Translations under genes and position numbers: made by a program
In this document: one piece after another, positions 1-12,389 of the stretch
Numbering within the stretch: position 1 is the first letter of the stretch
Layout of the letters: each line of letters starts with the position of its first letter
Notes under the pieces: generated by a model
The model's database searches: none
Told to the model about the DNA's origin: nothing
What the model saw: the letters and a program-made list of their open reading frames with translations, nothing else
DNA from: Gerris lacustris
Taxonomy: Eukaryota; Arthropoda; Insecta; Hemiptera; Gerridae
DNA length: 64,000 nucleotides
Assembly (NCBI GenBank): GCA_951217055.1
Contig: OX578278.1
Location: 44,653,574-44,717,573 of the forward strand
Reading direction: 5' to 3'

Positions 1-90
1 TATTTAAATTATTATAAAGGTATTTTCTATTTACAATATTTCAAAAGGAAAGAGTATCAAGTTGTTTAAAACGAAATAAAAAAATATCAT

Positions 91-117
91 GGCACACAGC
101 TTCCTCGTGTCCTATCC
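91..117 (+). repeat. Family B terminal-repeat-like fragment
   Basis: The segment reads GGCACACAGCTTCCTCGTGT followed by CCTATCC. It resembles the terminal inverted repeat of the family B element at 40324-40946 (GGCACATAGCTTCCTCGCGC). No partner end is visible nearby, so this is probably an orphan end. The rest of the first 390 bases is AT-rich and shows nothing else. Confidence 0.4.
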
Positions 118-390
118 CATTTCTTAATAGTTTGAAATGTGAAAAAACCGTGAATCTCTAAAAATTATAGATATCTTGAAACATGGCAATACTGCAGCCA
201 TGTTTTAAGAAGGCTTGGAATTTTATAAAGTAACAAAATTAAATTGATTAATTTATAGATTTTTAATAAATATACACCATGAATAGAACTATCTCTAAAA
301 TGTCGTTATAAAATATAACTTTTTATATGACAAAGTGATTGATATCAATTTAATATAATACCACCCCCTTTGATATATAAATTTCATTTA

Positions 391-528
<138 letters not shown>

Positions 529-748
529 CGAAATATATTATTGCTTGGTTTTGGTTTCTCCTCCGTTCTCATCTTTTCACTTAGTTCACTTTCTAGTGAA
601 AGTGAACCTATTTCTCCGCTAGATCGCAGGGTTCCCCTGCTTATCCGACCTCATTCTAGTTCCTTTTCTCTCCGATAGGCCTCGCTGTTTCAACCTGTCA
701 AAGCCCGCTCTATTTATATATCTTGCCCTGCTTCTTTATGTTATATAT

Positions 749-2419
749 CGTCCCCTCTCTGGCAAACTTGCGAAACTGCAAAATTTGCGAATCTGCACTA
801 ATGTCGTACATTTAACTCTTTATATAAGATCTAAACTCTGGCAAAGTCTCTTATGTGTACGACGTTTTATATTCTCTCAATTAGCCGGAATTTATTTACC
901 AAACTACCTAGAAAACATTTTTGACTCTGCAGAAATAACGAATCTGGTACTTCAGTTAGTTTACTGTAGTCATCGTGTATAGAATTTGCTTCCTAAAGTC
1001 ACCAAAGTATCAGATTAGCTAGTATGCTGAAGTCTAATTTCCTCGTCAAATTACTTAATTCACTCCAGAAAAGTTACGAACCTGCAAAAAATAATAAATT
1101 GCGGAGGCTAAGGTGGTGCAAAATTAGGGGTATTTTGAAGGGTGTCAGAAAAGAATTACACAGGGAAAAATGAAATAGTTAAAGTAAGCGGATAATTGTT
1201 AAACTATGAGGTTCTTGTATTCTAATGTCATCTTGATTTGAGTATTGCGCCCACTTACAGGGTGGCCCAAAAGCCCCCCCCCCCCCCCCCTCTTAACTTT
1301 TGAATGTTTGATATAAATTAATGAAACTTGAGGTATCTGTACCATCACGCACTAGGGGCAACCACTCGTTTTGCCCCCAGGCCATCCAACTTAAAAATTT
1401 CAAATTGAAGTGTATATTTTTTATATTCGGTGAAAAATAATAAAATTTTACTTTTTTAACGTTTTTTTCTATCTCCAATATTTTAGCCCCTATATAGAAA
1501 ATCTAATATTTTTATACTTTGGCCCTCAAATAGGCTGCAAAATATTGGAGGTATAAAAAAAATATTTGATGTAAAATATTTTATTTTTTGTCATAGATTT
1601 CAAATCTTCTAGACTGAAACAAGCGTTATATTGATCTTCAAATCCCAAAGGCATATCACAGCTTTTATCAAAATCTTCCGTCGTCCAAACAATTAGAGAT
1701 GCTCTTGTCGAACCAAATACTTTTTGCTAATATTGTATTCTGTTTAGAATGGCTAAATTTATTTTTATTTATTTATTATTTTATTATTTATTAGAATATA
1801 AATTGATTAGAAATAATGACCCTTCATTAGATAATTACCCCCTTATAATAAAAACAAAGGGGGTAACGATCTAAAGAAGATGTATGAAATTTTCTTCTTT
1901 AAACTGTTACTCCTCTTATAAAAACATAAGTGAGATATTCCTTTGTCCAAAAGTACATTAGACTAAACATCCCTCTGTCTTAATAGTAATTTTGTCGAAG
2001 GATAATCTAGAAAAACAGGAGAGTAACAATCTAAAGAAGTTCCAAAATAATTAACATGGAGATTTATATGTTGTCTTTTAAATCCTATAATAAAGCTTCT
2101 TAAAGCTTAATTGTAAGTTAATCTATGCTAGTAGTTGTGTAGATTCGTTACTTTACTTCACTACTCTGTATACATCATTACGAGTAGGTCTAATATTATC
2201 ACTCTAGCAAAGTAACGAAACTGTCATTTCCCCCCCTTAAAATGGAGATAAGCACAAATAATTAAATTACCCGTTAGCATGGTGGTATATGAGTTCATAT
2301 ACTCAATCATCAATCATAAAACTGCAAAAACCTATTTTTGATGAGATGTTAAAGTTGTTTTTTGGCTCTCCTGGAAAATCGACAAAACGCAGTTTCGCAA
2401 GTTTGCCTGAGAGGGGACG
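749..2419. mobile_element. Candidate DNA element with 31-bp inverted ends
   Basis: Positions 749-779 and 2389-2419 are inverted copies of each other, matching at 30 of 31 bases (left end CGTCCCCTCTCTGGCAAAC). They are about 1.6 kb apart. No transposase frame lies between them and no target-site duplication is visible. The interior is AT-rich and contains a C-run terminus at 1256-1290. A non-autonomous DNA transposon is the simplest reading, but two unrelated inverted copies of a short repeat cannot be excluded. Confidence 0.45.
1256..1290 (+). repeat. Transposon-like terminus followed by C17 run
   Basis: TACAGGGTGGCCCAAAAG is followed by 17 C residues. The CAGGGTGGCCCAAAAG type of end occurs on several arthropod DNA transposon families, from general knowledge. 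No matching opposite end was found. Confidence 0.3.
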
Positions 2420-2589
2420 AATTTAAAAATAATTTTTTTTTCGTACTGTTTTATGCTTCTTTCTGTCAAAAGATCTATTATGTTCGATCTTTTTTATTAC
2501 TTTTCAATGTAACTTCTTGTTTTTTTTTTTTTTTGTTTTTTATCAATTTTTCCGTTTATTGTGCTTATTTTCGGCTCATGTCTGATCTG

Positions 2590-2760
2590 TTTGATTAATT
2601 CTTTTATTACATTTTGTTTGTATGCTCTGATGATGGTGGCATGTTGCTAGTCATCGAAACGTTAGCTTTATGATAATCTGAAGTTTTTATTGATTATATT
2701 GACCGCTTCCTGAGTTTGGGATGTTGGAGTGATCTTCATATATATTTATATATATACAGA
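2590..2760 (+). mobile_element. Penelope-like element 3' fragment (candidate)
   Basis: The stretch contains CTGATGATGG at 2627 and ATCGAAACGTTAGC ending at 2666, separated by a short segment, followed by AT-rich sequence and TGAGTTTGGGATGTTGGAG. This layout resembles the terminal regions of Penelope-like retroelements, where a hammerhead-type core (CTGATGA and CGAAAC) is common. No reverse transcriptase or GIY-YIG frame is present here, so if correct it is only a tail fragment. Confidence 0.4.
2627..2666 (+). ncRNA. Hammerhead-ribozyme-like core
   Basis: CTGATGA (2627-2633) and CGAAAC (2655-2660) are the two conserved core strands of hammerhead ribozymes. GATGA and TCATC between them can pair as a short stem II. 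Outer stems are weak (GCT before the core, AGC after it), so activity is uncertain. Confidence 0.3.
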
Positions 2761-3535
2761 TGTGTAAAACTCAGTTATATTCTTAATAAGAAACCAAACT
2801 ACCTAACAAAAAAGAAAAGAGCTTATTGAACCTTTGATCTTACTTTATACAACATTTTTTTTAAATAAATCAAATGAATAAAAAAGTAATAATTATTTCT
2901 CTGTCCTCTTTTCAATGTAAAAAAAGCAGAAATAAATAAATATATATGTGTGGATATAATTATATAAAAAGTATTTATATTTAATACTTTATCAGAAGAT
3001 TATTTTGTTTACCCATTTATTTTTCCAGTCAGTATTGATTTTTTTCGTAGTATTCTATACATTAAATTTACTTTTAATAAATATGGCGGACGATTTCATC
3101 GTTTTAAAAGCTTTTTGCTCAGAAGGGTGGAGCCCTCCTTAACCCCTCCACGTCAATAGGAATTTCTTTGAAGCGTGTAATTCCCAAAGATCCCTCATAA
3201 AGATTTTTTTTTTTTTTTTTAATAGAACCCAATTTATTAAAAACGAATTTCCTTTTGCCTCATAATTTATATATACATATATAGGTATATTAGAACTTTT
3301 TTTTAGAGTCATTCAATGTTGTAATTAATTTTTCTCCTCCATATTTTTTTTTTAATCTCTTTTGATACAAGAAGAAAATGCTATGAGAAGACGAAAAGCA
3401 GAGGGATATTATTAAAAAGGTGATTTTTTTTTTATAAAATAAAATGGAAAATAATGTCCTTTAAGAGAAATGTTTAATAATATTTAATAACAATAAAGAT
3501 TCTTTTTTTTTTTATAAAATTATATTTATAAATTC
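2761..3535. other. AT-rich DNA, nothing recognised
   Basis: Short microsatellite-like TATA stretches and a T run at 3204-3220. No open frame with protein-like content and no clear repeat partner in the window. Confidence 0.6.
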
Positions 3536-3860
3536 TTTACTTCCTCATATACGTAATGTATATATAGAGAGAAAGTATTGTCATAGCGTAAAAAATATAT
3601 TTTGATTAATTTACACGATTTGAGCCCCCCTGAGTCCAAAAGAGTATAGTTATTAATAAATTGTCTGTCAGACGTCTATTGTCTTTAGTCTGTGCAGACG
3701 CTCGGACACTACTGGTACTACTAGTCCGATTTCGACGAAATGAAGAATCATACCCCACGGCAAAATCGAGAAATAAATTTTAGCTCTCAAATTCATTAGG
3801 GCGCTATCCCTCCAAAATTTGAAAAGCGGGAAAAATAATTTAAAAACTGGTACCAAAATC
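3536..3860 (+). repeat. Dispersed repeat family A, copy 1
   Basis: It begins CTTCCTCATATACGTAATG and continues through a GAGCCCCCCTGAGTCC segment. The same order of motifs is seen at 14037-14460 and, on the opposite strand, at 32190-32665, with a shorter copy at 39425-39640. No coding capacity is visible, so this is a non-autonomous element or a fragment of one. Confidence 0.65.
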
Positions 3861-4129
3861 TCATCACCTGTTGAACATTTTTTATTTAATAAAACATTAA
3901 TTAACTTAGATATTATGAGTTTTAAGTTTTCATATTGCTATATTTATTTTAAAAAAGTTTTGTTTGAGTTCAAAAGACCTACGTTTCATCCTAATTGTAA
4001 AATTTTGTTAAGATAATAATAATGATAGTTTGTACTTCTATATTTTATTTTAAAACTACATAATTAATGTTATATTTACAATAGTTTCGTATTTAAATGG
4101 CCCTACATTTTACATATGTTATACATTTT

Positions 4130-4266
4130 TGTTACGGTTGCATTGTGATCGATCAGAAGAATGTTTTTTCTTTTATGTTTATTAAAAATTAAAAAAGTCC
4201 TAGACAGAAATCCGTTTCAGACATAAGGGAACATTTTTTGGTCTCATGTCTTTTCGTCGGTGAGTC
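4130..4266 (-). repeat. Family B fragment
   Basis: On the minus strand this contains ATGTCTGAAACGGATTTCTG followed by an AT-rich stretch and GATCACA. The same block lies at 40725-40815 and 54760-54845 inside longer family B copies. It is a short fragment without its terminal repeats. Confidence 0.6.
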
Positions 4267-5828
<1,562 letters not shown>

Positions 5829-6109
5829 CAGTGTAATGTTTATTGCATTAAGTAATGTCGAAAGCATAGAGAGTCACTGATTGCTAATTGTGTATGTAGA
5901 GAAGATTGTTTACGGAATTAGTAGTGGAAAAATTTGAAAATTTTTAAAAAATATTTTTTTTTTTTCAGATAAAATGATGGGGGAGTAATCAGAAAAAATA
6001 TTCTTCAAGTAAATGATGCGGTAGGAGGCTAAACAACCTAAACATGGCTCTTCTAAACAAGGTTTCATAATCTTTATATTTATTTACTTTTAATTTTACC
6101 AAATAAGAC

Positions 6110-6112
<3 letters not shown>

Positions 6113-6168
<56 letters not shown>
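6113..6168. repeat. (TA)n microsatellite
   Basis: About 56 bases of uninterrupted TA dinucleotides. Confidence 0.95.
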
Positions 6169-6171
<3 letters not shown>

Positions 6172-6278
6172 GAGGGAGTAAATGATTTCCCAATGCTTTT
6201 ATATAAATAATTAGAAATAAAATATATTAAAGTAAAGAATAAAATAGTAAAAATTATGTATAATAGAACAAATGGAGA

Positions 6279-6325
6279 TCAGTGTAACCGAGTGGTTAAC
6301 GCACTTTAAACTCGTAAAATTAGAA
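6279..6325 (+). repeat. tRNA-like A-box fragment (SINE or tRNA remnant)
   Basis: The segment contains AACCGAGTGGTTAACGC, which resembles the D-arm and box A of type II tRNAs (Ser/Leu, usually GGCCGAGTGGTTAAGGC). No matching T-arm or acceptor stem follows, so it is not a working tRNA gene. A tRNA-derived SINE remnant is likely. Confidence 0.4.
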
Positions 6326-6958
6326 GACTATTACAAATAAAATAAATAATAAAAACTAATTTAATGTAACTTAATGTTAATTATTGTAACTTATTTTGAG
6401 TCAAAGAATGAATTTTTCTTATTATATTCCTATTTTAAATAAAAAGGAAAAAGTCAAGGGATCTCCGGAAATATATAGAACCCTGCATCGGAGTTCGAAG
6501 GTTGTTGTTAATTTCAGTGATAATGAGTATATAATTAGAGATGAGGGGTGCTTCTGCGGACAACTTATTCCTCGATGAGGTATTTTGTTGATAGGTTATC
6601 TTTAAGTCCTGTCTTGAGAATTCGTCCTGAGAATTCTTTGAGTATCGCAGAAAACTAAAAATCTGAAAATGGTGTCAGCACTTTCAAATAATACGGAAAT
6701 TAGCCATCTCCCTCTGTAATTAACTTGTCTGTCTTTCACTAAAGAAAAGCTCTTAAATGAAAGAACTCAACGCAGTTAAGATGGACTTCCAAACCCTAAA
6801 CACTGACTAAATAACCTTCCAGATAGAATGAGCCATTTATTGTTTTAAGCCTATCTATATTTGTCTATATCAAGAGAGAATCTATCTTATCCATCGATAA
6901 GAGAGAAAATAGTGTAATGGTGCGAAAATTTGATATTCACACGTTTTAAAAGTTAAAA
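6326..6958. other. No feature recognised
   Basis: AT-rich sequence with a 60-codon open frame that has no protein-like character. No repeat partner was seen. Confidence 0.55.
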
Positions 6959-7041
6959 AAAATCGGGTACGGGGTACCTCGGAACTTTTCCTCACTTCAG
7001 AGGCCACTAAAGTGGCCTCTCTGCTGCTTCGCAGCAGGAGG

Positions 7042-7081
7042 AAGCAGCATTGGACGTGGTCAGTACTTAGATGGGTGACCG
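7042..7081 (+). repeat. 5S rRNA-derived segment, left end
   Basis: The last part reads GTACTTAGATGGGTGACC, which matches the box C part of the internal promoter of animal 5S rRNA genes, and AAGCAGCATT lies upstream as in 5S. Only about 40 bases of the roughly 120-base gene are present, so this is not a functional 5S gene. Confidence 0.7.
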
Positions 7082-7124
7082 TTCTGTACTAACTGATTTA
7101 TTATCATTCTTAAAAAAAACCTCA

Positions 7125-7981
7125 TTTTTAGGGTTTTGTAGATTCTTCTCAAAACCCTTATGCCGAGGGTGATGTGTCCGTCTGTCCGTCGCTCTTTGGT
7201 TCATAGGGCCCGAACCGTTTAAGCTAAACTGCTGAAATTTGAAATACTGGTGTAACTGTTTGACCCAACCACAGGAAAAATATACAGAAGTTCAAAATTA
7301 AATATGCGCATGCGCAATTCGCAAAAATGTTGTAAAAAATGTTTTATTTTCGAGTGGGGTATCAAATGAAAGCTGCTGAAGAGTAGGACGCAAATATATA
7401 TAAGCTTTTGTAAATTTTGCATTCCTTATTGGGTAAAAAAAGCAAAATATAACCAAAAAAAATTCCCCCCCCCAACCACTATACTTCGGCTGGTCCTAAA
7501 ATTTCGAAATAATTCATGCTAATGCCTTATTGTGGGGCGATGAAAATTCCGGGAGTTCATCCCAAAATTTAAAAAATTGCCAATTTTGGGCGCGAAAATT
7601 TGAAGTGCGCCAAAAATTTTATTTTTTTAAAATTTTGAGTTGGGTATCATATGAAAGCTGGTGAAGAGTAGGATTCAAATATATATTTGCTTTTTTAAAT
7701 TTTTCATCCTTTATTAATTTTATAAGTCAAAATATACCCCCAAAAATGTCCCCTTTCCCCAACCACTATATAACGGGTGGTCCTAAAATTTCGAAATACT
7801 TCATGGTTATACCTTATGGTGAAGCGATGGAAATGGTCTGAAAAAATGATTTTTTTCTAGTCGTTATTACCGATGAAAAACATTGTGACCCCCCGGGGGA
7901 TCGAACCTGGACCCTTGAGATCGAAGAATAAAATCATAATTACATAACGGGCATGCTTAATCTTCTACAAAACCCTAAAAA
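7125..7981. mobile_element. Nested element with perfect 18-bp inverted ends
   Basis: Positions 7125-7142 (TTTTTAGGGTTTTGTAGA) and 7964-7981 are perfect inverted copies. The element interrupts the left arm of the foldback element, whose homology to the right arm stops before it and resumes after it. It carries two internal copies of a block with TATCAAATGAAAGCTG or a close variant (about 7366 and 7648). Near its right end there is a box B-like GGTTCGATC on the minus strand. No coding capacity and no clear target duplication. Confidence 0.65.
7889..7962 (-). repeat. tRNA-like box B segment
   Basis: The minus strand reads CAGGTTCGATCCCCCGGG, close to a tRNA T-arm with box B. No well-paired D-arm or anticodon stem is visible. 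It lies inside the nested element, so it is probably a tRNA-derived part of it. Confidence 0.35.
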
Positions 7982-8585
7982 GTACTTGGACGCAAGTACT
8001 TCCCTGTGATTTTTAATACCTATATTTTATTTAATTATTTGAAGTTTGGCGGAATTTTGACAGATGTAAACAAACTTTGACGTCATCAAAATTATCGCAC
8101 TAATGAATAATTATTATATTCGCTTATAACTTTTAAACTAATTAATGGAATTTCATCGGGTTTTTTTATATTTGATCCTTAATTTTTTCCGGTTCCAACG
8201 ATATGCTATATGCTATATGTCAAAAACCTATTTATACTTTCAGTATTATTAACCGTCAAAGTTTAAAAATTCAAAAATTTATAACTTCAAAATGGCGGCC
8301 AAAATCAAAATGAAATTTAGTGGGCTTGTTTGTCATACAGAGAGGTACATTCCAGCCAAATTTCAACTCGATCAGGACCATTTTCGATTTATTACGATTT
8401 TTTTAATTTTTGCTGACTAAGCAAACTGGGTTCAAGATGACGGAAAAAGTTGATTTTCCGGGTGGCACAACTACAGGTTAGGACTGATTTTTCTGCCAAG
8501 TTCAACTCTCTAGGTTTAATACCTTGGGCGCTACGATGATAACACACATACACACATACATACGTCATGCTGAAAACCACTCAAG
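7982..8585 (+). repeat. Left inner arm of the foldback element
   Basis: It is the inverted counterpart of 9497-10055. Shared landmarks include GATGAAATTCCATTAATTAG, CGGTTCCAACGATATGC, GCGGCCAAAATCAAAATG-like sequence, and a run of ACACATACACAC near the inner edge. The arms differ by scattered substitutions and small indels. Confidence 0.75.
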
Positions 8586-9159
8586 AGGTCTTAAAAACAC
8601 CTAAAACGGATAATTCCGGTGAAATCTCGAAAAAAAAATTTTTGGGGAAAACAATACTTTTCCTACAATTAGTAGTAAGGAAAAGTAAAATTGGTTTTAA
8701 TATAATTTCTGGACTATTTTGCCGATTGAACTGAAATTCACATCAAGATAAATACATCCTCCATATTATCTGCCGCCATTTTGAAAATATTGACTTATTT
8801 GTTTACATTTTTAAATATCTCACAATAAAAAACCTCACTCGGACTTCATTATACCGTACTTTTTACGGACACATAATAGAAAAATCTATTGTCATTATTT
8901 ATAGGTTTATGTTACATTTTTTTTTTTTTTAAATATATATTTTAATTATAATTTATAATTTGGGGCTGTACCTCAGTTTTTTTAAAATCTATTTAAATAA
9001 GAATCTAATCATATAAGTAATTTTCCCGAGAATAATCTAGTTCCTGAGAAATTAGCGATGATTGCGCAAAGGGTGAGAGGTCGGGTTCGATAACTGCCGG
9101 TTAAGAATTACTTTTATGGTAAATTTTGATAAAATATTCACAAATAATTAAATGCGAAA
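8586..9159. other. Central part of the foldback element
   Basis: The stretch between the inner arms contains ACTTTTCCTACAATTAGTAG and GTAAGGAAAAGT, a local inverted pair, and a 5S-free AT-rich segment. At 9084-9110 there is GGTCGGGTTCGATAACTGCC, which resembles a tRNA box B but has no other tRNA parts. No coding frame. Confidence 0.5.
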
Positions 9160-9167
9160 CACTAGAC

Positions 9168-9488
9168 CAGGGGTCTCCAAACTTTTTGGCTGAATGACCG
9201 CAACTGGATAGGATGGTCTACATCAGGCCGGATGAAGTACGGAACATTCATTGAAATTGGACTTCACAATAGCAATATCTGGATAAGCACTATTCATTTT
9301 AGCCAAAAAAACTAAAATAAGAATCGTTCTAGTCTTATTTGATGTTTAAAATGGCATTTGATTATGAAAAACTTAAAACTTTCAATTGTATAGGTTTCAT
9401 TTGTCAACTTCTTTTGTGGCGCGGCGGGCCGTATGAAAACGTCTCATGGGCCAGATCTGGCCCGCGGGCCGTACTATGGACATCCCTG
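9168..9488. mobile_element. hAT-superfamily MITE, 321 bp
   Basis: The element starts CAGGGGTCTCCAAAC and ends GGACATCCCTG, short inverted ends of hAT type. It is flanked on both sides by the identical 8-base CACTAGAC (9160-9167 and 9489-9496), the target duplication length expected for hAT. The interior includes GGCCCGCGGGCCGTAC near the 3' end, typical of hAT non-autonomous elements. No transposase. It inserted into the centre of the foldback element. Confidence 0.85.
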
Positions 9489-9496
9489 CACTAGAC

Positions 9497-10055
9497 CCAG
9501 CATGACGTCTGTATGTGTGTTATCATCGTAGCGGCCAGGATATTTAACCTAGAGAGTTGAAACTTGGCAGAGAAATCATTCCTTACTTCTAGTTGTGTCG
9601 CCCGGAAAATCAACATATTCCGCCATCTTGAACCCAGTTTGCTGAGTCAGCAAAAAATTTAAAAAATCGTAAAAAATCAAAAAAAGGACTGATCGAGTTC
9701 CGATTAGGCGCGAATGTGCCTCTCTATATGTCAAACAAATCCACCAAATTTAATTTTGATATTGGCCGCCATTTTGAATTTATCGATTTTTGAATTTTGA
9801 AGCTTTGGCGCTTAATAATACCGAAAGTAAAAATACGTTTATGACATACAGCATATCGTTGGAACCGGTAAAAAATAAGAAACAAATATAAAAAAAACCG
9901 ATGAAATTCCATTAATTAGTTTAAAAGTTATAAGCAAGCATAATAATTAATTAGTGCGATACTTCCGTTAAACGTAAAAAATTGTTTACATCTATCAAAA
10001 TACCGCCAACATTCAAATAATTAAATGAAATAAATAAAAATAATGTATATCTTTT
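9497..10055 (-). repeat. Right inner arm of the foldback element
   Basis: It is the inverted counterpart of 7985-8585 and is uninterrupted, unlike the left arm. Open frames across it are incidental. Confidence 0.75.
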
Positions 10056-10060
10056 GAAAA

Positions 10061-10100
10061 CGGTCACCCATCAAAGTACTGACCATGCCCAATGCTGCTT
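10061..10100 (-). repeat. 5S rRNA-derived segment, right end
   Basis: The minus strand reads GTACTTTGATGGGTGACCG preceded by AAGCAGCATTGGGCATGGTC, again resembling the 3' half of the 5S internal promoter. It mirrors 7042-7081, so both ends of the foldback element carry the same 5S piece. Confidence 0.7.
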
Positions 10101-10183
10101 CCTCCTGCAGCAAAGCAGCAGGAGAGGCCACTTTAGTGGCCTCCGAAGTAAGGAAAAGTTCCGAGGTACTCCGTACCCGATTT

Positions 10184-11667
10184 ATTTTATTATTATTACG
10201 TACATAAATTTATAATTTTATTATTTATGTACATTTTTAATATATGCCTAATTTTATATTAATAATTATCACATGCGAAAGGAATAGCACTTGACTAAGG
10301 TAATAACTTTTCTCATGTAACTTATTGCCACAAAACATAGATCTAAACTTGTAACGTATACTCTAATGTATTCGTGTAGAAAAAAACACACATTTAAACA
10401 AAAAGTCACCACTAATAATTATTGTTGTGTTATCATTTTATATTTTAATATTAGAAACAGAATAGATTCATAACTTTATTCATGAGCCCTCGTTGAGGGT
10501 TTTCTTTTTCTTAAAAAGCATACCTTAAGTATTCTTGGCAAAAATAATAAAGCTATTTTATTATTTAGTGTAGAATTTTCTTTTGTGAAAAAGAAAATCG
10601 AATCCTTAAATAAACAAAATGTTTTTCTTGCGGTTAAAAGCTTTGCAAAACTTGGAAACCTCGAGGGCCTATTTTCAGAAGCAGCTGCGGTAAAATCTCT
10701 ACAGTTCTACCGAACCGCAATCCTCTCGGAGTCGGCTAATTCTGAGATATTTCTTTTAATAATACAAGAAGTGGTTTAGAATTTTTAGTGGAATCATTAT
10801 AAAGTATAATGCCTTTTATTTCTATGTTTAGAGATTCAGTCAGATTCACCTAAAAACCTCTATTTCTCTGAAGAACCCCAACGATCCGACGTATTTCGAA
10901 TATGTAATATTCGTCCTAAAAAGAGCATTTTTTTTTTTTTTTTTTTTTCAATTTTTGCAATTCCCGAACGATAATATTTGTATAGCGGCTTCAGAATAAA
11001 CAAATATCCAATCAAGAGCTGTTCAGAATTGAAAATGGGCGCGTGGAGGAGAAAAATCGTGGGGAGAAACGGTAAGATAGAGTGAGGTAAAATAGAAATC
11101 GAAATATTCCTTTAGAAAGGAAGATTGTGTGTATTGTAGGATGGAAGAGAGACTTGGGGGGAGGATAAAGGGTGGAAAGGCAAAACTGGGAAATTGGGCT
11201 CGATTGAAATTCAAATTTGGGGCGGATTAATAATAAGCTTGTCCTCACCCTGTCTACCTACCCAAAGGACGCCTCTTTTTAGGGGAGAACTTTTCATGAA
11301 ATTCCAAATGCTAAACTTCGAACCTTCCAAAACCAAGCCCCTCCTTTTTACAAATTCCCAGTGAAAAATGATTACAGAGAGAGAAAAATCGTTGTATATT
11401 GAGATTAAAATGAAACATACTTATATGTAATTAGAATTGATATTTCTCTAGCATATAAAAGTTCAAAATGAACTGAGGGAATTTATCATCATAACCATGT
11501 TTTTGGTTGTAATGTCATAATTCGATTTACCTCAAAAAAAAAAAAAAAAATTGATAAATGAAACTTAACTCAAAAGATAAATAAACTTACAGTGAAGAAA
11601 TGGTCTAAGTCCCACTCCTCCCCTATAGTACCCAACTTGAGTATTATTGTTACTGTTTAAACAATAA
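10184..11667. other. No gene recognised; purine-rich block
   Basis: A T run lies at 10929-10948. From about 11030 to 11230 the plus strand is markedly purine-rich and GC-richer than the surroundings. It appears once in the window. Open frames on the minus strand there have low-complexity Phe/Ser/Pro content and are not convincing. Confidence 0.5.
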
Positions 11668-12260
11668 TAATTTCAAGATAAAAATAACTTTTTATATGCT
11701 ACGTTTTTAAATTTTCTGTTGAATCGTATGTAATGTTGATAATATAATTGTTATTCTTATAATATAATATATAATGTTAGTGAAAAAAAAAAATATTTCC
11801 GAATTTATTTATTTCACATAAATGACAACCATATAGAGAGCTGATCTTAGACCTATAAAAGGACAAATCTTTGTACAAGGGATCTCCCCAACACCAAATC
11901 TAAACCGTGTCATCGATATATTTGAAATAATATAATTGACGTATTTCCTGTTTTGCTGTCATTCAATGTTTATCTCTTATTTATAACAATCACAATATTG
12001 AAACCCGTCAAAATGAAGATTGCGTAAATATGGGACATGGCAAAACAAATAAAATAACTTGCAGATTTTTTCAGAACTAACTTTCCATACAGCAAAATTT
12101 GCTGAAAGATGGCTAAAAGTATTAAAATAATGCATTGTCATCGTGTTCTGAGCTATGCAAAAAGTTTCAAATGTCTTGCTGTTCGGGAAGTTAGAAATCG
12201 ATTGCCAGATTTGTACCGGACAAACAAAACAAACAAATAAACAAACGAACAAGAAAGCAT
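11668..12260 (+). repeat. Dispersed repeat family G, copy 1
   Basis: About 590 bases match 60295-60935 in the same orientation with a few indels. Shared landmarks are CTACGTTTTTAAATTTTCTG, GAGAGCTGATCTTA, and GATTGCCAGATTTGTACCGG. The copy ends in a short (ACAA)n-like tail, which suggests retroposition by a non-LTR machinery. No coding frame. Confidence 0.75.
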
Positions 12261-12261
12261 A

Positions 12262-12262
<1 letters not shown>

Positions 12263-12295
<33 letters not shown>

Positions 12296-12297
12296 AC

Positions 12298-12328
<31 letters not shown>

Positions 12329-12352
12329 AACACACACACACACACACACACA
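12263..12352. repeat. (TA)n followed by (CA)n microsatellite
   Basis: Thirty bases of TA repeats are followed by an interrupted CA tract of about 58 bases. Frames through it are artefacts. Confidence 0.95.
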
Positions 12353-12389
12353 CTGTACTATTTATAGAGAGAGATAGAGTGCCCTATAT

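Larger units (their letters stand above)
6959..10183. mobile_element. Foldback element with 5S-derived inverted ends
   Basis: The two ends are inverted copies: AATCGGGTACGGGGTACCTC begins the left end near 6961, and its counterpart ends near 10180. The inverted match continues inward through a GGCCACT/AGTGGCC segment, a small GCTGCTTCGCAGCAG hairpin, and a 40-base piece resembling 5S rRNA. It resumes over 7985-8585 against 9497-10045. The left arm is split by a nested element at 7125-7981, and the centre holds a hAT MITE at 9168-9488. No transposase is encoded. A target-site duplication could not be fixed because the flanks are A/T runs. The mutual divergence of the arms suggests an old element. 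Confidence 0.75.

Noticed and set aside
6279..6325. A tRNA-Ser or tRNA-Leu gene
   Set aside because: Only a box A-like D-arm is visible. There is no paired anticodon stem, T-arm or acceptor stem.
7042..7081. A 5S rRNA gene
   Set aside because: Only about a third of the 5S sequence is present, without the 5' part and without a terminator, and it is mirrored at the other end of a transposon.
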